DNA of 64,000 bases, taken from NCBI RefSeq assembly GCF_965243865.1, contig NZ_OZ251603.1:2170001-2234000 (forward strand). Reading direction: 5' to 3'. The notes beneath the pieces were generated by a model. It worked only from the letters and a program-made list of their open reading frames with translations, was not told the DNA's origin and did not search any database. This DNA is from Hyphomicrobium_A sp965243865 (GTDB lineage: Bacteria > Pseudomonadota > Alphaproteobacteria > Rhizobiales > Hyphomicrobiaceae). Positions 27,604 through 36,948 of this stretch are shown here, piece by piece; the first letter of the stretch is position 1; every line of letters starts with the position of its first letter. Position numbers and translations under genes: made by a program.

Positions 27604-27646
27604 CGCCCGGTCAAGGGCGGGAAGGGCCGCGCAACGTGAACGGCCC
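27604..27646 (-). promoter_or_regulatory. Paired hairpins in the metK leader
   Basis: In the 154-nt gap upstream of metK, CGCCC/GGGCG (27604-27619) and GGGCCG/CGGCCC (27624-27646) form two stems. They may end the XRE transcript or regulate metK. The sequence does not match the SAM-II consensus. Confidence 0.3.
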
Positions 27647-27696
27647 CGTCCTTAGCACCGCCGCGCAAATTCATATCTGCAAAGATGATTTGCCGA

Positions 27697-28167
27697 CTAG
27701 ACTTGGCCCTGTTCCCCGGCGAAGGCGCGCACCAGATCCACGATCGAACGGCGCACCCTGGGATCTGTGATCCGTGCAAAAGCCTTGTTCAGCTCCAGCC
27801 CGTCGCGGCTGCCTAGAAACTCGGCAGCATAGCTCTCGGCTGGCCGCTCGGCGAAGCCGCCGGCCGGGTTGCCGTCCATGCTGGATACCACCAGTTCCTC
27901 ATAAAAGAACTGCACGGGCACCCCGAGGACTTGGGAAAGGTCGAAGAGGCGGCTGGCGCCTATGCGATTTATGCCCTTCTCATATTTTTGCACCTGCTGG
28001 AAAGTGAGCCCCAGGTGTTCGCCGAGTTTCTCCTGGCTCATTCCCAGTAGCATGCGGCGCAGGCGGACGCGTCCGCCCACGTGCACATCGACGGGGTTGG
28101 CGCGCCGCGAGCCACGCTCTTCCACCACTTCTGTTTCGTTATTGTTCAGTGTGTTTTCTCTCGACAT
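27697..28167 (-). CDS. XRE-family transcriptional regulator
   Basis: 156-residue Cro/CI-type regulator. A helix-turn-helix domain spans ~30-88 (GGRVRLRRMLLGMSQEKLGEHL, LTFQQVQKYEKGINRIGASRL), followed by a C-terminal helical region ending RRSIVDLVRAFAG. The start at 28167 (MSRENTLNNN) with AAGG upstream gives the family length. An equivalent gene between lnt and metK is common in Rhizobiales (PhrR-like). Its targets are unknown; an interrupted AACT...AGTT repeat lies just upstream and could be autoregulatory. Confidence 0.85.
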   Translation of the reverse strand: MSRENTLNNNETEVVEERGSRRANPVDVHVGGRVRLRRMLLGMSQEKLGEHLGLTFQQVQKYEKGINRIGASRLFDLSQVLGVPVQFFYEELVVSSMDGNPAGGFAERPAESYAAEFLGSRDGLELNKAFARITDPRVRRSIVDLVRAFAGEQGQV

Positions 28168-28322
28168 GCCGCATACCTTAACTGTCGATATTAGTTGTTT
28201 TTGCGCGCTTGACTCACGAGCTGGTTGCTTTGCCCACACTCTGTAAGGCGCTCTTTTGGTCGATTGATCCGACCACATATCTATGACCGCTGCCCCCCGC
28301 CAGAACAACAGCCAAATTGTCT

Positions 28323-29996
28323 CTAATCCCGTCTGCGTCGCGCGAAGAGAACAGACGCACCCAGGAAGATCAGCGCTAGAGCTGCGGAAGTACAATCGCC
28401 GAACTTCGCATAAACCGGCGCCTGGATAGACGCGGGTATTCCACTATCGACGACACCGCGCGCGTTAAGCATAAGCATCGCGGTAACTCTTCCGTAAGGA
28501 TCGACAACGGCTGACACGCCATTGTTTGCAGCCCGGATGATCGGCAACCCCTCTTCTACTGCCCGCACCCTCGTCTGGTGGAAGTGCTGCCAAGGTCCCG
28601 TGGTGTCACCGAACCACCCATCGTTCGTCACGTTGACGATCAATCCAGGCCGCTGCGCACCCTGCACGATAGAAGCCGGAAAGATCGCCTCGTAGCAGAT
28701 CAAGCCGGCCACCGGAGGTAGGCCGGGAATGCCAAGAAGCGGCCGAGGCTCCACACCGGTAGAAAATCCCCCGCGCCAGCGCGTGAGCTGCTCCAGGCCA
28801 ATGCTCTCAAGCAGCGCCTGCATCGGCAGGTACTCACCGAATGGCACCAAGTGGATCTTGTCATAAAGGTGTTCCAGGGCGCCATTGGGGCCGAACACCA
28901 TCAAGCTGTTGAAAGCCTGCTGCATCCCGACCGGAGACTCGGCATGCTTTACCCGCAGCGCGCCGGACAGTAGCTGCGTCCCATCCGGCAGCAGCTTGCC
29001 GATCGCATCCAGAGCTTCGGGATGCTCCAGCGGCAGAAACGGCATAGCCGCCTCTGGCCAGATCAAATGCGTAATCCCCGCCAGATCATCCGGCTTGCCT
29101 GAAGCATCGCGACGAGACAGCGCAAGCTGATCCTCGAAAATCTCCCGTTGCTTGTCCGGCCGCCACTTGTCTCGCTGCGGAACGCTCGCCTGCACGATGC
29201 GCACCTTGACGCCTTCCAGCATCGGCGACGCTTCTGCCGGCATCCGCCACGCCCCATAGGCGTAGAGTGCCAACAGGGGAAGCACTGCCAAGGCGAGCCC
29301 AGCCCCCACAGCTCGCGTCGGCGCTTTTGCCTTGCCATCGGCAATGACAACTGCAGGACCAGCGAAGATCGCCACTGCCAGCAGGGTCAGCCCGTAGATG
29401 CCCACAAGCGACGCCGACTGCATGAACTCTAAAGGCCACGTCAGCGCATAGCCGAGCACATTCCAAGGAAAGCCCGTCAGCACGTGACCGCGCAACCACT
29501 CGGCCATGGCAATGGCTAGCGCCAGCACCAGCACCCGCGCGAAGCCCCCCGGCCAAACGAGCCGCGCAATCCCGGTAGCCGCGCCGGTAAACAGCGCTAG
29601 CCCGGCCGGCAGCAGCACCACCGCAAATGGCATCAGCCAGGCGAACCTGTCCGCTTCCACCAGGAACGCTTCGCCCACCCAAAAAAGGCCGAGTAGGAAA
29701 TAGCCGAACCCGAACCACCAGCCAGCGCCTGCCGCACGCAAAAAGCGCACACCTGGGGTGTTGCCATCGGAAGCGTCGATCAACCACACCAGCACCGGCA
29801 GAGTGATGAACAGAACCGGCGTGACAAAGAATGGCGCCATCGCGAGCGCTGAAAGAGCTCCTGCGCCGAATGCAATCGCAACACGCCACCAGCCCGACGC
29901 CGCGACGACGAACCGTTGCGCATGCGCGAATGTGCCGACCGCACGCGCCCCGGCGGAAATCGCCCCCCGCTGCACCGGTGCTATAGCGCCGCTCAC
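28323..29996 (-). CDS. lnt: Apolipoprotein N-acyltransferase
   Basis: 557-residue inner-membrane enzyme that adds the third acyl chain to lipoproteins. The N-terminal half has about six to seven membrane helices (~35-250). The C-terminal periplasmic nitrilase domain has the triad Glu in LIWPEAAMPF, Lys in YDKIHLVPFGEYLP and Cys in GLICYEAIFP, then a final membrane helix (ALALIFLGASVLFA). It begins at a GTG whose GTGA overlaps the corC stop, showing coupling. Confidence 0.95.
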   Translation of the reverse strand: MSGAIAPVQRGAISAGARAVGTFAHAQRFVVAASGWWRVAIAFGAGALSALAMAPFFVTPVLFITLPVLVWLIDASDGNTPGVRFLRAAGAGWWFGFGYFLLGLFWVGEAFLVEADRFAWLMPFAVVLLPAGLALFTGAATGIARLVWPGGFARVLVLALAIAMAEWLRGHVLTGFPWNVLGYALTWPLEFMQSASLVGIYGLTLLAVAIFAGPAVVIADGKAKAPTRAVGAGLALAVLPLLALYAYGAWRMPAEASPMLEGVKVRIVQASVPQRDKWRPDKQREIFEDQLALSRRDASGKPDDLAGITHLIWPEAAMPFLPLEHPEALDAIGKLLPDGTQLLSGALRVKHAESPVGMQQAFNSLMVFGPNGALEHLYDKIHLVPFGEYLPMQALLESIGLEQLTRWRGGFSTGVEPRPLLGIPGLPPVAGLICYEAIFPASIVQGAQRPGLIVNVTNDGWFGDTTGPWQHFHQTRVRAVEEGLPIIRAANNGVSAVVDPYGRVTAMLMLNARGVVDSGIPASIQAPVYAKFGDCTSAALALIFLGASVLFARRRRD

Positions 29997-31081
29997 GTGC
30001 CCTCGGTCTCTACCGCCACCGCCGATCGATCCCGCGTCTCATGCGCGCGAGGACGATGGATTTTCACCTTCTTGAGCCGTCGGGCGTCCGCATCGAGAAC
30101 TTCAAGCTCAATGCCACTAGGGTGACGCACCAGCTCGCCGCGAACAGGAACGCGGCCCAGCAGAGAGAACATCAACCCGCCGAGCGTATCGATGTCCTCC
30201 TCATCTTCAGGCTTTAACAGCTTGAGCCCAAGATGCTCCTCGAGTTGCTGGATCGGCGTGCGCGCAGAAGCGATAAGACCCAGCTTCGGATCGTCGACGA
30301 TATACGCCGCCTCGGCGACATCGTGCTCATCCTCGATATCACCGACCACCTGCTCGACGAGGTCTTCAATGGTGACGAGCCCATCGGTGCCGCCATACTC
30401 ATCGACGACCAGGGCCATGTGGATACGCGTTGCCTGCATGCGAATGAGAAGGTTCGTCGCCGGCATCGATGGCGGAACGTAGAGCACCGGCCGGCGCAGC
30501 TTGGCCGACGCAATCGGCCGCGAAAGATCAACACGCTTGAAGTCGAAGTAGACTGGCTCATCTTCCGCAGGCTTCGATTCCGATGCCGGGGCAGCATTAT
30601 CCTTGTCGGCAACGGCGATGGGCGTGTTGAGAGCCCCCTCCGCCGCCTCTTGCGTCAGCCAGCGGAACAAGTCCTTCACGTGGATCATGCCGCGCGGATC
30701 ATCCAGCGTCTCGCTGTAGAGTGGAATGCGTGAGACGCCCGCCTCGCTGAAAGTCCGCAGCAGGTCGGCCAGTGAATCGCTCTCTTCGAGCGCGATGATA
30801 TCGGCACGCGGCACCATGATGTCGTCGACGCGCAGCCCTCCGAACCTCAACAGCCGCCGCAGCATCTCGCGCTCTTCGGTCGAGAATGCGGCAGCGCTGG
30901 CATCCGCGTCGGCCTCGCCCTTGAGGTCGGCCTCGAGCAGTTCGCGCAGGCTCGGCGAGCGCAGTCCGATGCGGCTTAGCAGTGCGTTGAGAATTCCATT
31001 GGAGGGCCCACTGGAAGGCTCGCCATCGTCGGCCTCGGATATCGTTGCCGGCAGATCTTTGGGTGCGTGGACGTTACTCAT
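29993..31081 (-). CDS. CBS-domain/transporter-associated protein (CorC/HlyC family)
   Basis: About 362 residues. A short acidic N-terminus is followed by two CBS domains (~75-225, DIMVPRADIIALEESDSLADLL and RMQATRIHMALVVDEYGGTDGLVTIEDLVEQVVGDI) and a CorC_HlyC C-terminal domain (~240-350, DTLGGLMFSLLGRVPVRGE). Without the DUF21 membrane domain, this soluble form is the CorC type, linked to magnesium/cobalt handling; the exact role is inference. ATG at 31081 lies 2 nt after the ybeY stop. Confidence 0.85.
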   Translation of the reverse strand: MSNVHAPKDLPATISEADDGEPSSGPSNGILNALLSRIGLRSPSLRELLEADLKGEADADASAAAFSTEEREMLRRLLRFGGLRVDDIMVPRADIIALEESDSLADLLRTFSEAGVSRIPLYSETLDDPRGMIHVKDLFRWLTQEAAEGALNTPIAVADKDNAAPASESKPAEDEPVYFDFKRVDLSRPIASAKLRRPVLYVPPSMPATNLLIRMQATRIHMALVVDEYGGTDGLVTIEDLVEQVVGDIEDEHDVAEAAYIVDDPKLGLIASARTPIQQLEEHLGLKLLKPEDEEDIDTLGGLMFSLLGRVPVRGELVRHPSGIELEVLDADARRLKKVKIHRPRAHETRDRSAVAVETEGT

Positions 31082-31083
31082 GT

Positions 31084-31668
31084 TCAATCGCGTTCGCTGT
31101 CAGACAGGTTCTGCCCGATCGGATCTCCGGCATTGGCGTAAGGATCAGCAATGCCGAGCCGTGAAAGAATGCGAACTTCTAGCGCCTCCATTTCCTCTGC
31201 TTCTGCGTCCGTCAGGTGATCGTAACCCAAGAGGTGCAACAACCCGTGCACGACGAGGTGCTGCAGGTGGTGAGCCACCGGCACGCCCATATCGTCCGCC
31301 TCGCGCTGAAGAGTTTCGAGCGCCAGCGCGATGTCCCCGAGAAAGCGCGCGTCGCCCTCCATCGGCAACATCGGCACCGCCGGGAATGACAGGACATTCG
31401 TGGGAGTTGGCTTGCCGCGATAACTGCCGTTCAGCTCGGCGACTTGATCGTCGCTCGACAGCGCAACGCAAACCTCGATGTTCTCCAGCGCGAACTCCCG
31501 CGCGACCGCACGAGCCGCAACGCGCACGAGTTCATCCGCGCCGGCAACCGCATCCCAGTCGCCGCCGTCATGCACGACATCGATGACGCTACTTATCGGA
31601 GGGTCGCCATCGGCGACCTCGGCACCATCGTTCGGCGACGACGCCGAGTCCGGTGAGATACTTGGCAT
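31084..31668 (-). CDS. ybeY: Endoribonuclease YbeY
   Basis: 194-residue YbeY (UPF0054), the metal-dependent RNase for 16S rRNA 3'-end maturation and ribosome quality control. The zinc site is intact: HGLLHLLGYDH around residues 138-148. RGKPTPTNVLSFP is the other family mark. It has a longer acidic N-terminus than usual. It follows phoH by 8 nt, the conserved phoH-ybeY-corC-lnt order. Confidence 0.94.
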   Translation of the reverse strand: MPSISPDSASSPNDGAEVADGDPPISSVIDVVHDGGDWDAVAGADELVRVAARAVAREFALENIEVCVALSSDDQVAELNGSYRGKPTPTNVLSFPAVPMLPMEGDARFLGDIALALETLQREADDMGVPVAHHLQHLVVHGLLHLLGYDHLTDAEAEEMEALEVRILSRLGIADPYANAGDPIGQNLSDSERD

Positions 31669-31676
31669 GATACGAA

Positions 31677-32672
31677 CTACTTCTGCCTGTCGTATGCTTC
31701 AACGATACGAGCAACGAGATCACGACGAACAACGTCCTTGCCGGTGAACCGGATCGTCTCGATCCCCTTGACGCCGTCTAGCAGAGTCGTCGCTTCCTCG
31801 AGCCCCGATTTCATACCGAACGGCAAGTCGATCTGGCTGGGGTCGCCCGTCACCACCATCTTCGAATTTTCGCCGAGGCGGGTGAGGAACATCTTCATCT
31901 GCATGCTGGTCGTATTCTGGGCCTCATCGAGAATGACGAAGGCGTTGGCCAGCGTGCGCCCACGCATGAAGGCCAGCGGGGCGATCTCGATAACGCCCGT
32001 TTCAAGGTCCTTCTCGACCTTCTCCGGCGGCAGCACGTCATAGAGCGCATCATAGAGCGGCCGCAGATAAGGATCGACCTTCTCGCGCATGTCGCCCGGA
32101 AGGAAGCCCAGCCGCTCGCCCGCTTCCACCGCCGGACGCGACAGAATGATCCGCTCCACAATACCGCGTTCCAGGCAATGAGCGGCACAAGCGACCGCGA
32201 TGTACGTCTTGCCGGTGCCCGCCGGACCGATGCCGAACACCAGATCGGATTTGGACAGCGCCCGGATGTAGGTGCTCTGCGTCGGCGTACGCGCCTTGAC
32301 CACGCGGCGTCGTGTGGTGATCTGCGCCTGCCCATCGCCCGGCACGCTCTCTTCGCGCGCATGGCGGATAAGCCCGTCGAAATCGCCCGCGCCAATGCTA
32401 TCGCCGGCGGCCACACGGCCATAGAGCTCTTCCAGCACTACCCGCGCCAGATCGCACTCCGCCTCAGGACCGCTGAGCGTGACGACGTTGCCATGGGCAT
32501 GCGCCTCTATTCCGAGACGATCTTCCATCAGGGCAAGGTGACTGTCATATTCTCCGAGGAGACGCGTCAGATGACGGTTGTCCTCAAACGGCACGACCAG
32601 GCGCTTGCTTGCAACCTGGGCCTTGGGTGATCGTCCCGGTCCAGCGACCGGATTCCCACGAAATGCTGCCAA
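31677..32672 (-). CDS. PhoH-family ATPase
   Basis: 331-residue PhoH-like protein with an N-terminal KH-like part (~40-95) and a P-loop NTPase domain (~125-325): Walker A GIGPAGTGKTYIAV and Walker B FVILDEAQNTT. These proteins are thought to act in RNA metabolism with YbeY. No ATG is available at the right place; TTG 32672 has GGAG about seven nt upstream and is the best start. The 118 nt between it and miaB hold no recognisable signal. Confidence 0.9.
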   Translation of the reverse strand: MAAFRGNPVAGPGRSPKAQVASKRLVVPFEDNRHLTRLLGEYDSHLALMEDRLGIEAHAHGNVVTLSGPEAECDLARVVLEELYGRVAAGDSIGAGDFDGLIRHAREESVPGDGQAQITTRRRVVKARTPTQSTYIRALSKSDLVFGIGPAGTGKTYIAVACAAHCLERGIVERIILSRPAVEAGERLGFLPGDMREKVDPYLRPLYDALYDVLPPEKVEKDLETGVIEIAPLAFMRGRTLANAFVILDEAQNTTSMQMKMFLTRLGENSKMVVTGDPSQIDLPFGMKSGLEEATTLLDGVKGIETIRFTGKDVVRRDLVARIVEAYDRQK

Positions 32673-32790
32673 TCGGCGCTCCAGACGTCGTTCGCTGCGA
32701 ATCGTCTCTTCGAGACTATTAACCTAGCACAATCACAGGCCACCCCGCAGCGCCGGGGAGACCAAAGGCCGCCATAGCGTTACCGGATCA

Positions 32791-34215
32791 TCACTCCGGA
32801 CGTATGACACCGGCTAGACTATTGGTACCGAAGGACGAAATTTCAACAGGAACAATGCGGCCGAGCAGTTCTCGAGGCGCTTCGGCATGCACACCCTGCA
32901 GGAACGGCGACCGCCCGATCAGCTGACCAGGGTGGCGTCCGGGCCGCTCGAACAGCACTGGGAGGGTCCGCCCAACGCAGTGCGCGGCAAAGTCCGACTG
33001 GTGTTTTTCGATCCGCGCCTGCAGCCGCGCCAGCCGCTCGGTCTTAACCGCTTCGGATACCTGGCCATCGAGTTTCTCAGCCGGCGTGCCGGGCCTGGCG
33101 CTGTACTTGAACGAGTATGCGGCTGCAAAGCCAATTTCGTCGAACACCGCCAGCGTTTCTTCGAACTCGGCGTCCGTCTCTCCTGGAAACCCGACGATCA
33201 CATCGGTCGACAGCGCCAGATCCGGCTGCGCGGCCCGAATGCGGGCGACGAGATCGATGTACTCCTGCGCCGTGTGCTTCCGGTTCATCGCGGCCAGGAT
33301 GCGATCCGAACCCGCCTGGAACGGCAGATGCAGATAGGGCATCAATTTCGGCTCGTCGGCATGCGCGGCGATCAGGTCATCGCTCATGTCGCGTGGATGG
33401 CTGGTCGTATAGCGCAGCCGCTCCAACCCTTCGATGCGCGCCAGATGGCGCACCAGATCGGCGAGCGAGTACACGCGCCCGTTCGAACCCTCGCCATGAT
33501 AGCCATTAACGTTCTGCCCCAGCAGCGTCAGCTCGCGCACGCCTGAATCCACCAGCGCCCGCGCCTCGCGCTCGATATCCGCGACAGAGCGCGAATATTC
33601 CATGCCGCGCGTATACGGCACGACACAGAACGTGCAGAATTTATCGCATCCCTCCTGCACGGTAAGGAACGCCGTCACGCTGCGCGTGGGCGCCCGCACC
33701 GGGAGGTGCGCGAACTTCTCTTCTTCCGGAAACTCCGTCTCGACCAGCGAGCGCCCTTCAGCGCGCGACCGCTTAATGAGCTGCGGCAGGCGATGATAAC
33801 TCTGCGGCCCGATGACGAGGTCGACCACCGGCGCACGGCGGGCAATCTCTGCTCCCTCGGCCTGCGCCACGCACCCGACCACGGCAACCACGGTGTCGCT
33901 GCCCGCAGCTGCCCGCTCCTCCTTGAGCACGCGGATGCGCCCAAGGTCCGAGTAAACCTTCTCAGCAGCCTTCTCGCGGATATGGCAGGTGTTGAGAATG
34001 ACGAGATCGGCGTCCTCTATGGCGCTCGTCTCGGAATATCCGTCCGCCGCCAGCGCCTCGGTCATGCGCTCGGAATCGTAGACGTTCATCTGACAGCCGA
34101 AGGTGCGCACGAACACCTTGCGTCCAGCCCGCGGCATCTCAGCCTGGGCGGCCTCGGCCAGCACCGAAGTTGCCGTATCTTCTTCAATCTCCGGAAGACG
34201 ATCGTCCATGGGCAT
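32791..34215 (-). CDS. miaB: tRNA-2-methylthio-N6-dimethylallyladenosine synthase MiaB
   Basis: 474-residue radical-SAM methylthiotransferase modifying A37 of tRNAs reading UNN codons. The N-terminal domain carries the auxiliary cluster ligands Cys41 (FGCQMN), Cys77 (NTCHIR) and Cys115 (GCVAQ). The radical-SAM motif is Cys190-x3-Cys194-x2-Cys197 (EGCDKFCTFC). A TRAM domain ends the protein. A second ATG two codons downstream is also possible. It heads the miaB-phoH-ybeY-corC-lnt run. Confidence 0.96.
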   Translation of the reverse strand: MPMDDRLPEIEEDTATSVLAEAAQAEMPRAGRKVFVRTFGCQMNVYDSERMTEALAADGYSETSAIEDADLVILNTCHIREKAAEKVYSDLGRIRVLKEERAAAGSDTVVAVVGCVAQAEGAEIARRAPVVDLVIGPQSYHRLPQLIKRSRAEGRSLVETEFPEEEKFAHLPVRAPTRSVTAFLTVQEGCDKFCTFCVVPYTRGMEYSRSVADIEREARALVDSGVRELTLLGQNVNGYHGEGSNGRVYSLADLVRHLARIEGLERLRYTTSHPRDMSDDLIAAHADEPKLMPYLHLPFQAGSDRILAAMNRKHTAQEYIDLVARIRAAQPDLALSTDVIVGFPGETDAEFEETLAVFDEIGFAAAYSFKYSARPGTPAEKLDGQVSEAVKTERLARLQARIEKHQSDFAAHCVGRTLPVLFERPGRHPGQLIGRSPFLQGVHAEAPRELLGRIVPVEISSFGTNSLAGVIRPE

Positions 34216-34286
34216 CCAACTACCGCTCGGCTTCGCGCCCTGCCAGCCAGCCGGCGCGGATCTACCTGTCTATCGAGCGATGCTCC

Positions 34287-35168
34287 CTACGTCCACTTTT
34301 GGCCCGGATCTGCGGCGACACGTACCCTCACAGCCGCTGGCGCCGCGACCGGATCGGCGATGTCCACCTTCTCGCCGTCCTGCCGGGCCCTCAGGCTGCG
34401 CACGACGTTTTCGCGGACTTCCCCTTCACTGTGGCGCGCCAGTTCCTTGCGATCGGTAAAGCTGGAAAGCGGAACAGGCGCTCCAATGCGGATTTCGACG
34501 TCCAGCGGCCCTGCCTTCAGCAGTTCCCAGGCGTGGGAGCGCATTTCCATGTCGCCGAACCAGGACACCGCCGGCCGATCCGCCCGGCCCAGTGGCAGGC
34601 CATGCAAGCGCGTATAGACGGCAGACAGCGTCTGCACCACCGCGTCCGGAGCCGCGCCCACCTCCCCGGCCGAAGGCTTGGCCGCCGCGAACAGCGAGGT
34701 CATGAACGGCAGAACACGGTTACCGTCGCTCGAGGTCCCCTCTGCGAACAGCACGATGGTGTCGCCCCGCGCCAGGCGGCCCGTGATCTCGCCCGCCGTC
34801 GTACCCACCGCAGTACGTCGCGAGCGGTCGACGAATACCGTGCGCTGCAGCCGCGCCAGCGAGGAGACGAACGGCCAGCTCGCCACCTCCTTCTTGGCAA
34901 CGAACGACACGGGCGCCACGGCTGACAGCACCGGGATATCCAGCCACGTCGTATGATTGGCGATGATCAGCACCGGGCGATCGCTCGCCACGTTCCCAGT
35001 AATTTTGATGCGGATGCCGAGCAGGCGGCAGACCTGGCGATGGTACCAATGCGGAAATGTGCGGGCCCGACGCGAACGAGACCGGACGAGCAGCGCCTGC
35101 ACAGGCATCAAAGGCACCGTGAGTGCGAAGAAGCCCGCCAGAACAGCACCACCGCGAAACGCACCCAT
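34287..35168 (-). CDS. 1-acyl-sn-glycerol-3-phosphate acyltransferase (PlsC-like)
   Basis: 293-residue lysophospholipid acyltransferase. One N-terminal membrane helix (GGAVLAGFFALTVPLMPVQALL) precedes the catalytic HX4D motif NHTTWLD (~82-88) and the acceptor motif FAEGTSSDG (~150-158). It would make phosphatidic acid or acylate a related lipid; an OlsA-type role in ornithine lipid synthesis cannot be excluded, since olsB lies elsewhere in the window. It follows the Fur-family gene by 17 nt. Confidence 0.85.
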   Translation of the reverse strand: MGAFRGGAVLAGFFALTVPLMPVQALLVRSRSRRARTFPHWYHRQVCRLLGIRIKITGNVASDRPVLIIANHTTWLDIPVLSAVAPVSFVAKKEVASWPFVSSLARLQRTVFVDRSRRTAVGTTAGEITGRLARGDTIVLFAEGTSSDGNRVLPFMTSLFAAAKPSAGEVGAAPDAVVQTLSAVYTRLHGLPLGRADRPAVSWFGDMEMRSHAWELLKAGPLDVEIRIGAPVPLSSFTDRKELARHSEGEVRENVVRSLRARQDGEKVDIADPVAAPAAVRVRVAADPGQKWT

Positions 35169-35185
35169 AACTCTCTCCGCGTCGG

Positions 35186-35629
35186 CTACGGCTTCTTCGC
35201 CGACTTCGCACGCACGCCATAAAGCTCGAGCCTATGTCCCACCAGCTTGAATCCGAGCTCGCGCGCGATCCGCTCCTGCAGCGCCTCGATGTCCTCGTTG
35301 CGGAACTCGATCACGCGCCCGGTGGCAACATCAATCAGATGGTCGTGATGCTCGCGCGAGGCAACCTCATAGAAGCCGCGCTTCAGCCCGAAATCATGCC
35401 GTTCGAGAATACCCTTCTGCTCGAACAGCTTTAGCGTGCGGTAGACCGTCGACATCGAGATGCGAGGGTCCTCGGCGTTCGCCCGGCGATGCACCTCTTC
35501 CACATCCGGGTGATCCTTGGCGGCCGACAGAATGCGGGCAATGACGCGCCGCTGGCCGGTCATCCGCAGCCCCTGCTCGGCACACAGGCGTTCGATGCGG
35601 CTCAACCCAGAATTTGCAGCTTCGGCCAT
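35186..35629 (-). CDS. Fur/Mur-family metal-dependent regulator
   Basis: 147-residue Fur-type repressor: winged helix (~10-85, LRMTGQRRVIARIL, ISMSTVYRTLKLFEQKGIL) and dimer domain with the metal-site stretch EHHDHLIDVATGRVIEF. The CxxC structural zinc motif of classical Fur is absent. In alphaproteobacteria such proteins often sense manganese (Mur), with Irr handling iron; the metal is inference here. It differs clearly from the Irr at 887-1333. Confidence 0.85.
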   Translation of the reverse strand: MAEAANSGLSRIERLCAEQGLRMTGQRRVIARILSAAKDHPDVEEVHRRANAEDPRISMSTVYRTLKLFEQKGILERHDFGLKRGFYEVASREHHDHLIDVATGRVIEFRNEDIEALQERIARELGFKLVGHRLELYGVRAKSAKKP

Positions 35630-35709
35630 GCGGCGGTGGTTTCTCCACTCTCGCTACGGTCACCGACTTATAGGAAAGCCCCCACAAGCCGTCCACTTCT
35701 GAAGGTGGG

Positions 35710-36198
35710 CTATGCCAAGTCGAGCGCGAGGATGATCGCGTCCGCCTGGGTGCCGTCAGAGCGCTTGTAATAGCCCTTGCGGCCCCCTGCCGGTACGAAG
35801 CCCATGCCCGTGTAGAGGGCGCCCGCCGCGTGGTTATCCGAAGCCACTTCGAGAAAGACGCGCTTGACCTCCGCCCGCCGCGCCGCGCGCACGAGCCCCT
35901 CGACCATGCGCCGGCCAATTCCCCTGCGCTGCCACTCTGGTGCAACGCCCACCGAGAGAATCTCCGCCTCATCGGCGGCGATGTTGCCGAGGATGAACCC
36001 CACCAGCGCATTGGGCTCACGCACCTGCGCGATAAACGAGGCAGATGCCGGATGTTCGATGGAATTGGTGATGCTGGCAGCGTCCCAAGGCGGATCGAAC
36101 AACTGGGCGTGCAGAGCAGCTATCTCTTCGGCCCGATCGGGGCTCGCCCACAAAAGACTGAAGTTTCTGGGATCGAGTGGGATTGCAGCCTGACTCAT
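35710..36198 (-). CDS. rimI: Ribosomal-protein-alanine N-acetyltransferase RimI-like
   Basis: 162-residue GNAT acetyltransferase. Motif A is ILSVGVAPEWQRRGIGRRMVEGL (acetyl-CoA loop RRGIGR), and LEVASDNHAAGALYTGMGF is the usual downstream motif. Its ATGA overlap with tsaB supports the standard tsaB-rimI pair. Substrate assignment (S18 or another protein N-terminus) is by family and neighbour. Confidence 0.85.
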   Translation of the reverse strand: MSQAAIPLDPRNFSLLWASPDRAEEIAALHAQLFDPPWDAASITNSIEHPASASFIAQVREPNALVGFILGNIAADEAEILSVGVAPEWQRRGIGRRMVEGLVRAARRAEVKRVFLEVASDNHAAGALYTGMGFVPAGGRKGYYKRSDGTQADAIILALDLA

Positions 36199-36890
36199 GC
36201 TCTAGCGACGGCCTTTCCATCCTGGGGCTTCGCATCGGGTGGACGCAGGTAGAGAGGAGACAGCGGCGTCTCTGACAGCGGCAGCGATCCGGCAAGATGC
36301 GCCAGCGCGACAGCATCTGGAATGAGATCGGGCAGCAACGGATAACTGACCCGCCCTTTCAGCGCGGCAATCTCTGCCACGGCCTGGCTGGCCGAGCCGA
36401 CGAGCACAATGGGCTCCGAGCCGCCGAGCCCAGCGGCATCGTCGAGCGATAGCAGCATCGGCGCCGTGACTGCATCCGCGCCACCGCCCGCGCCGAACAA
36501 CTGCGCATAGACTTCGCCGCGTCGCGCATCGACGACGACCGCCATAGGTTTGTCGCCGATCTTCGCGCGCGCCGCCTCGGCCATGACCGCAAGGCTCGAT
36601 GCACCGATCGTACCGGCCCCTGTAGCCAGGGCCAGAGAGCGCGCCGCCGCAATGGCGATCCGCGTCCCGGTGAACGTACCTGGACCAGTTGTGACAGCAA
36701 TGCGATCGATCTGGTGGAAGCCGAGATCGGCTTTCGCCATCACCTCGCCGATCATCGGGATCAGCCGCTCGGCATGCCCCGTCTCGAAGCGTTCGAGCAG
36801 CGAGCTGCGCACCGACACAGCTCCACCGCGCAACTCGGCAACGCACGCCGAGCAGCCGTCGAAACATGTATCGAAAGCGAGAATATGCAT
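36195..36890 (-). CDS. tsaB: tRNA threonylcarbamoyladenosine synthesis protein TsaB
   Basis: 231-residue ASKHA-fold partner of TsaD/TsaE in t6A37 synthesis. Recognisable by the start MHILAFDTCFDGCSACV, the ETGHAERLIPMI segment and VTTGPGTFTGTRIAIAAARSLAL. The catalytic activity resides in TsaD, not in the window. Its stop overlaps the rimI start by four nt. Confidence 0.92.
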   Translation of the reverse strand: MHILAFDTCFDGCSACVAELRGGAVSVRSSLLERFETGHAERLIPMIGEVMAKADLGFHQIDRIAVTTGPGTFTGTRIAIAAARSLALATGAGTIGASSLAVMAEAARAKIGDKPMAVVVDARRGEVYAQLFGAGGGADAVTAPMLLSLDDAAGLGGSEPIVLVGSASQAVAEIAALKGRVSYPLLPDLIPDAVALAHLAGSLPLSETPLSPLYLRPPDAKPQDGKAVARA

Positions 36891-36948
36891 GTCCGAAGCC
36901 TATACGCATGGCGCGGCGGTTACACCACCCGAAAATTACGCGCGGGTG

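Noticed and set aside
27543..27696. Possible SAM-II riboswitch before metK
   Set aside because: The leader has GCTAAGGA- and TGCAG-like pieces, but the order and pairing of the SAM-II pseudoknot are not there; only two simple hairpins are supported.
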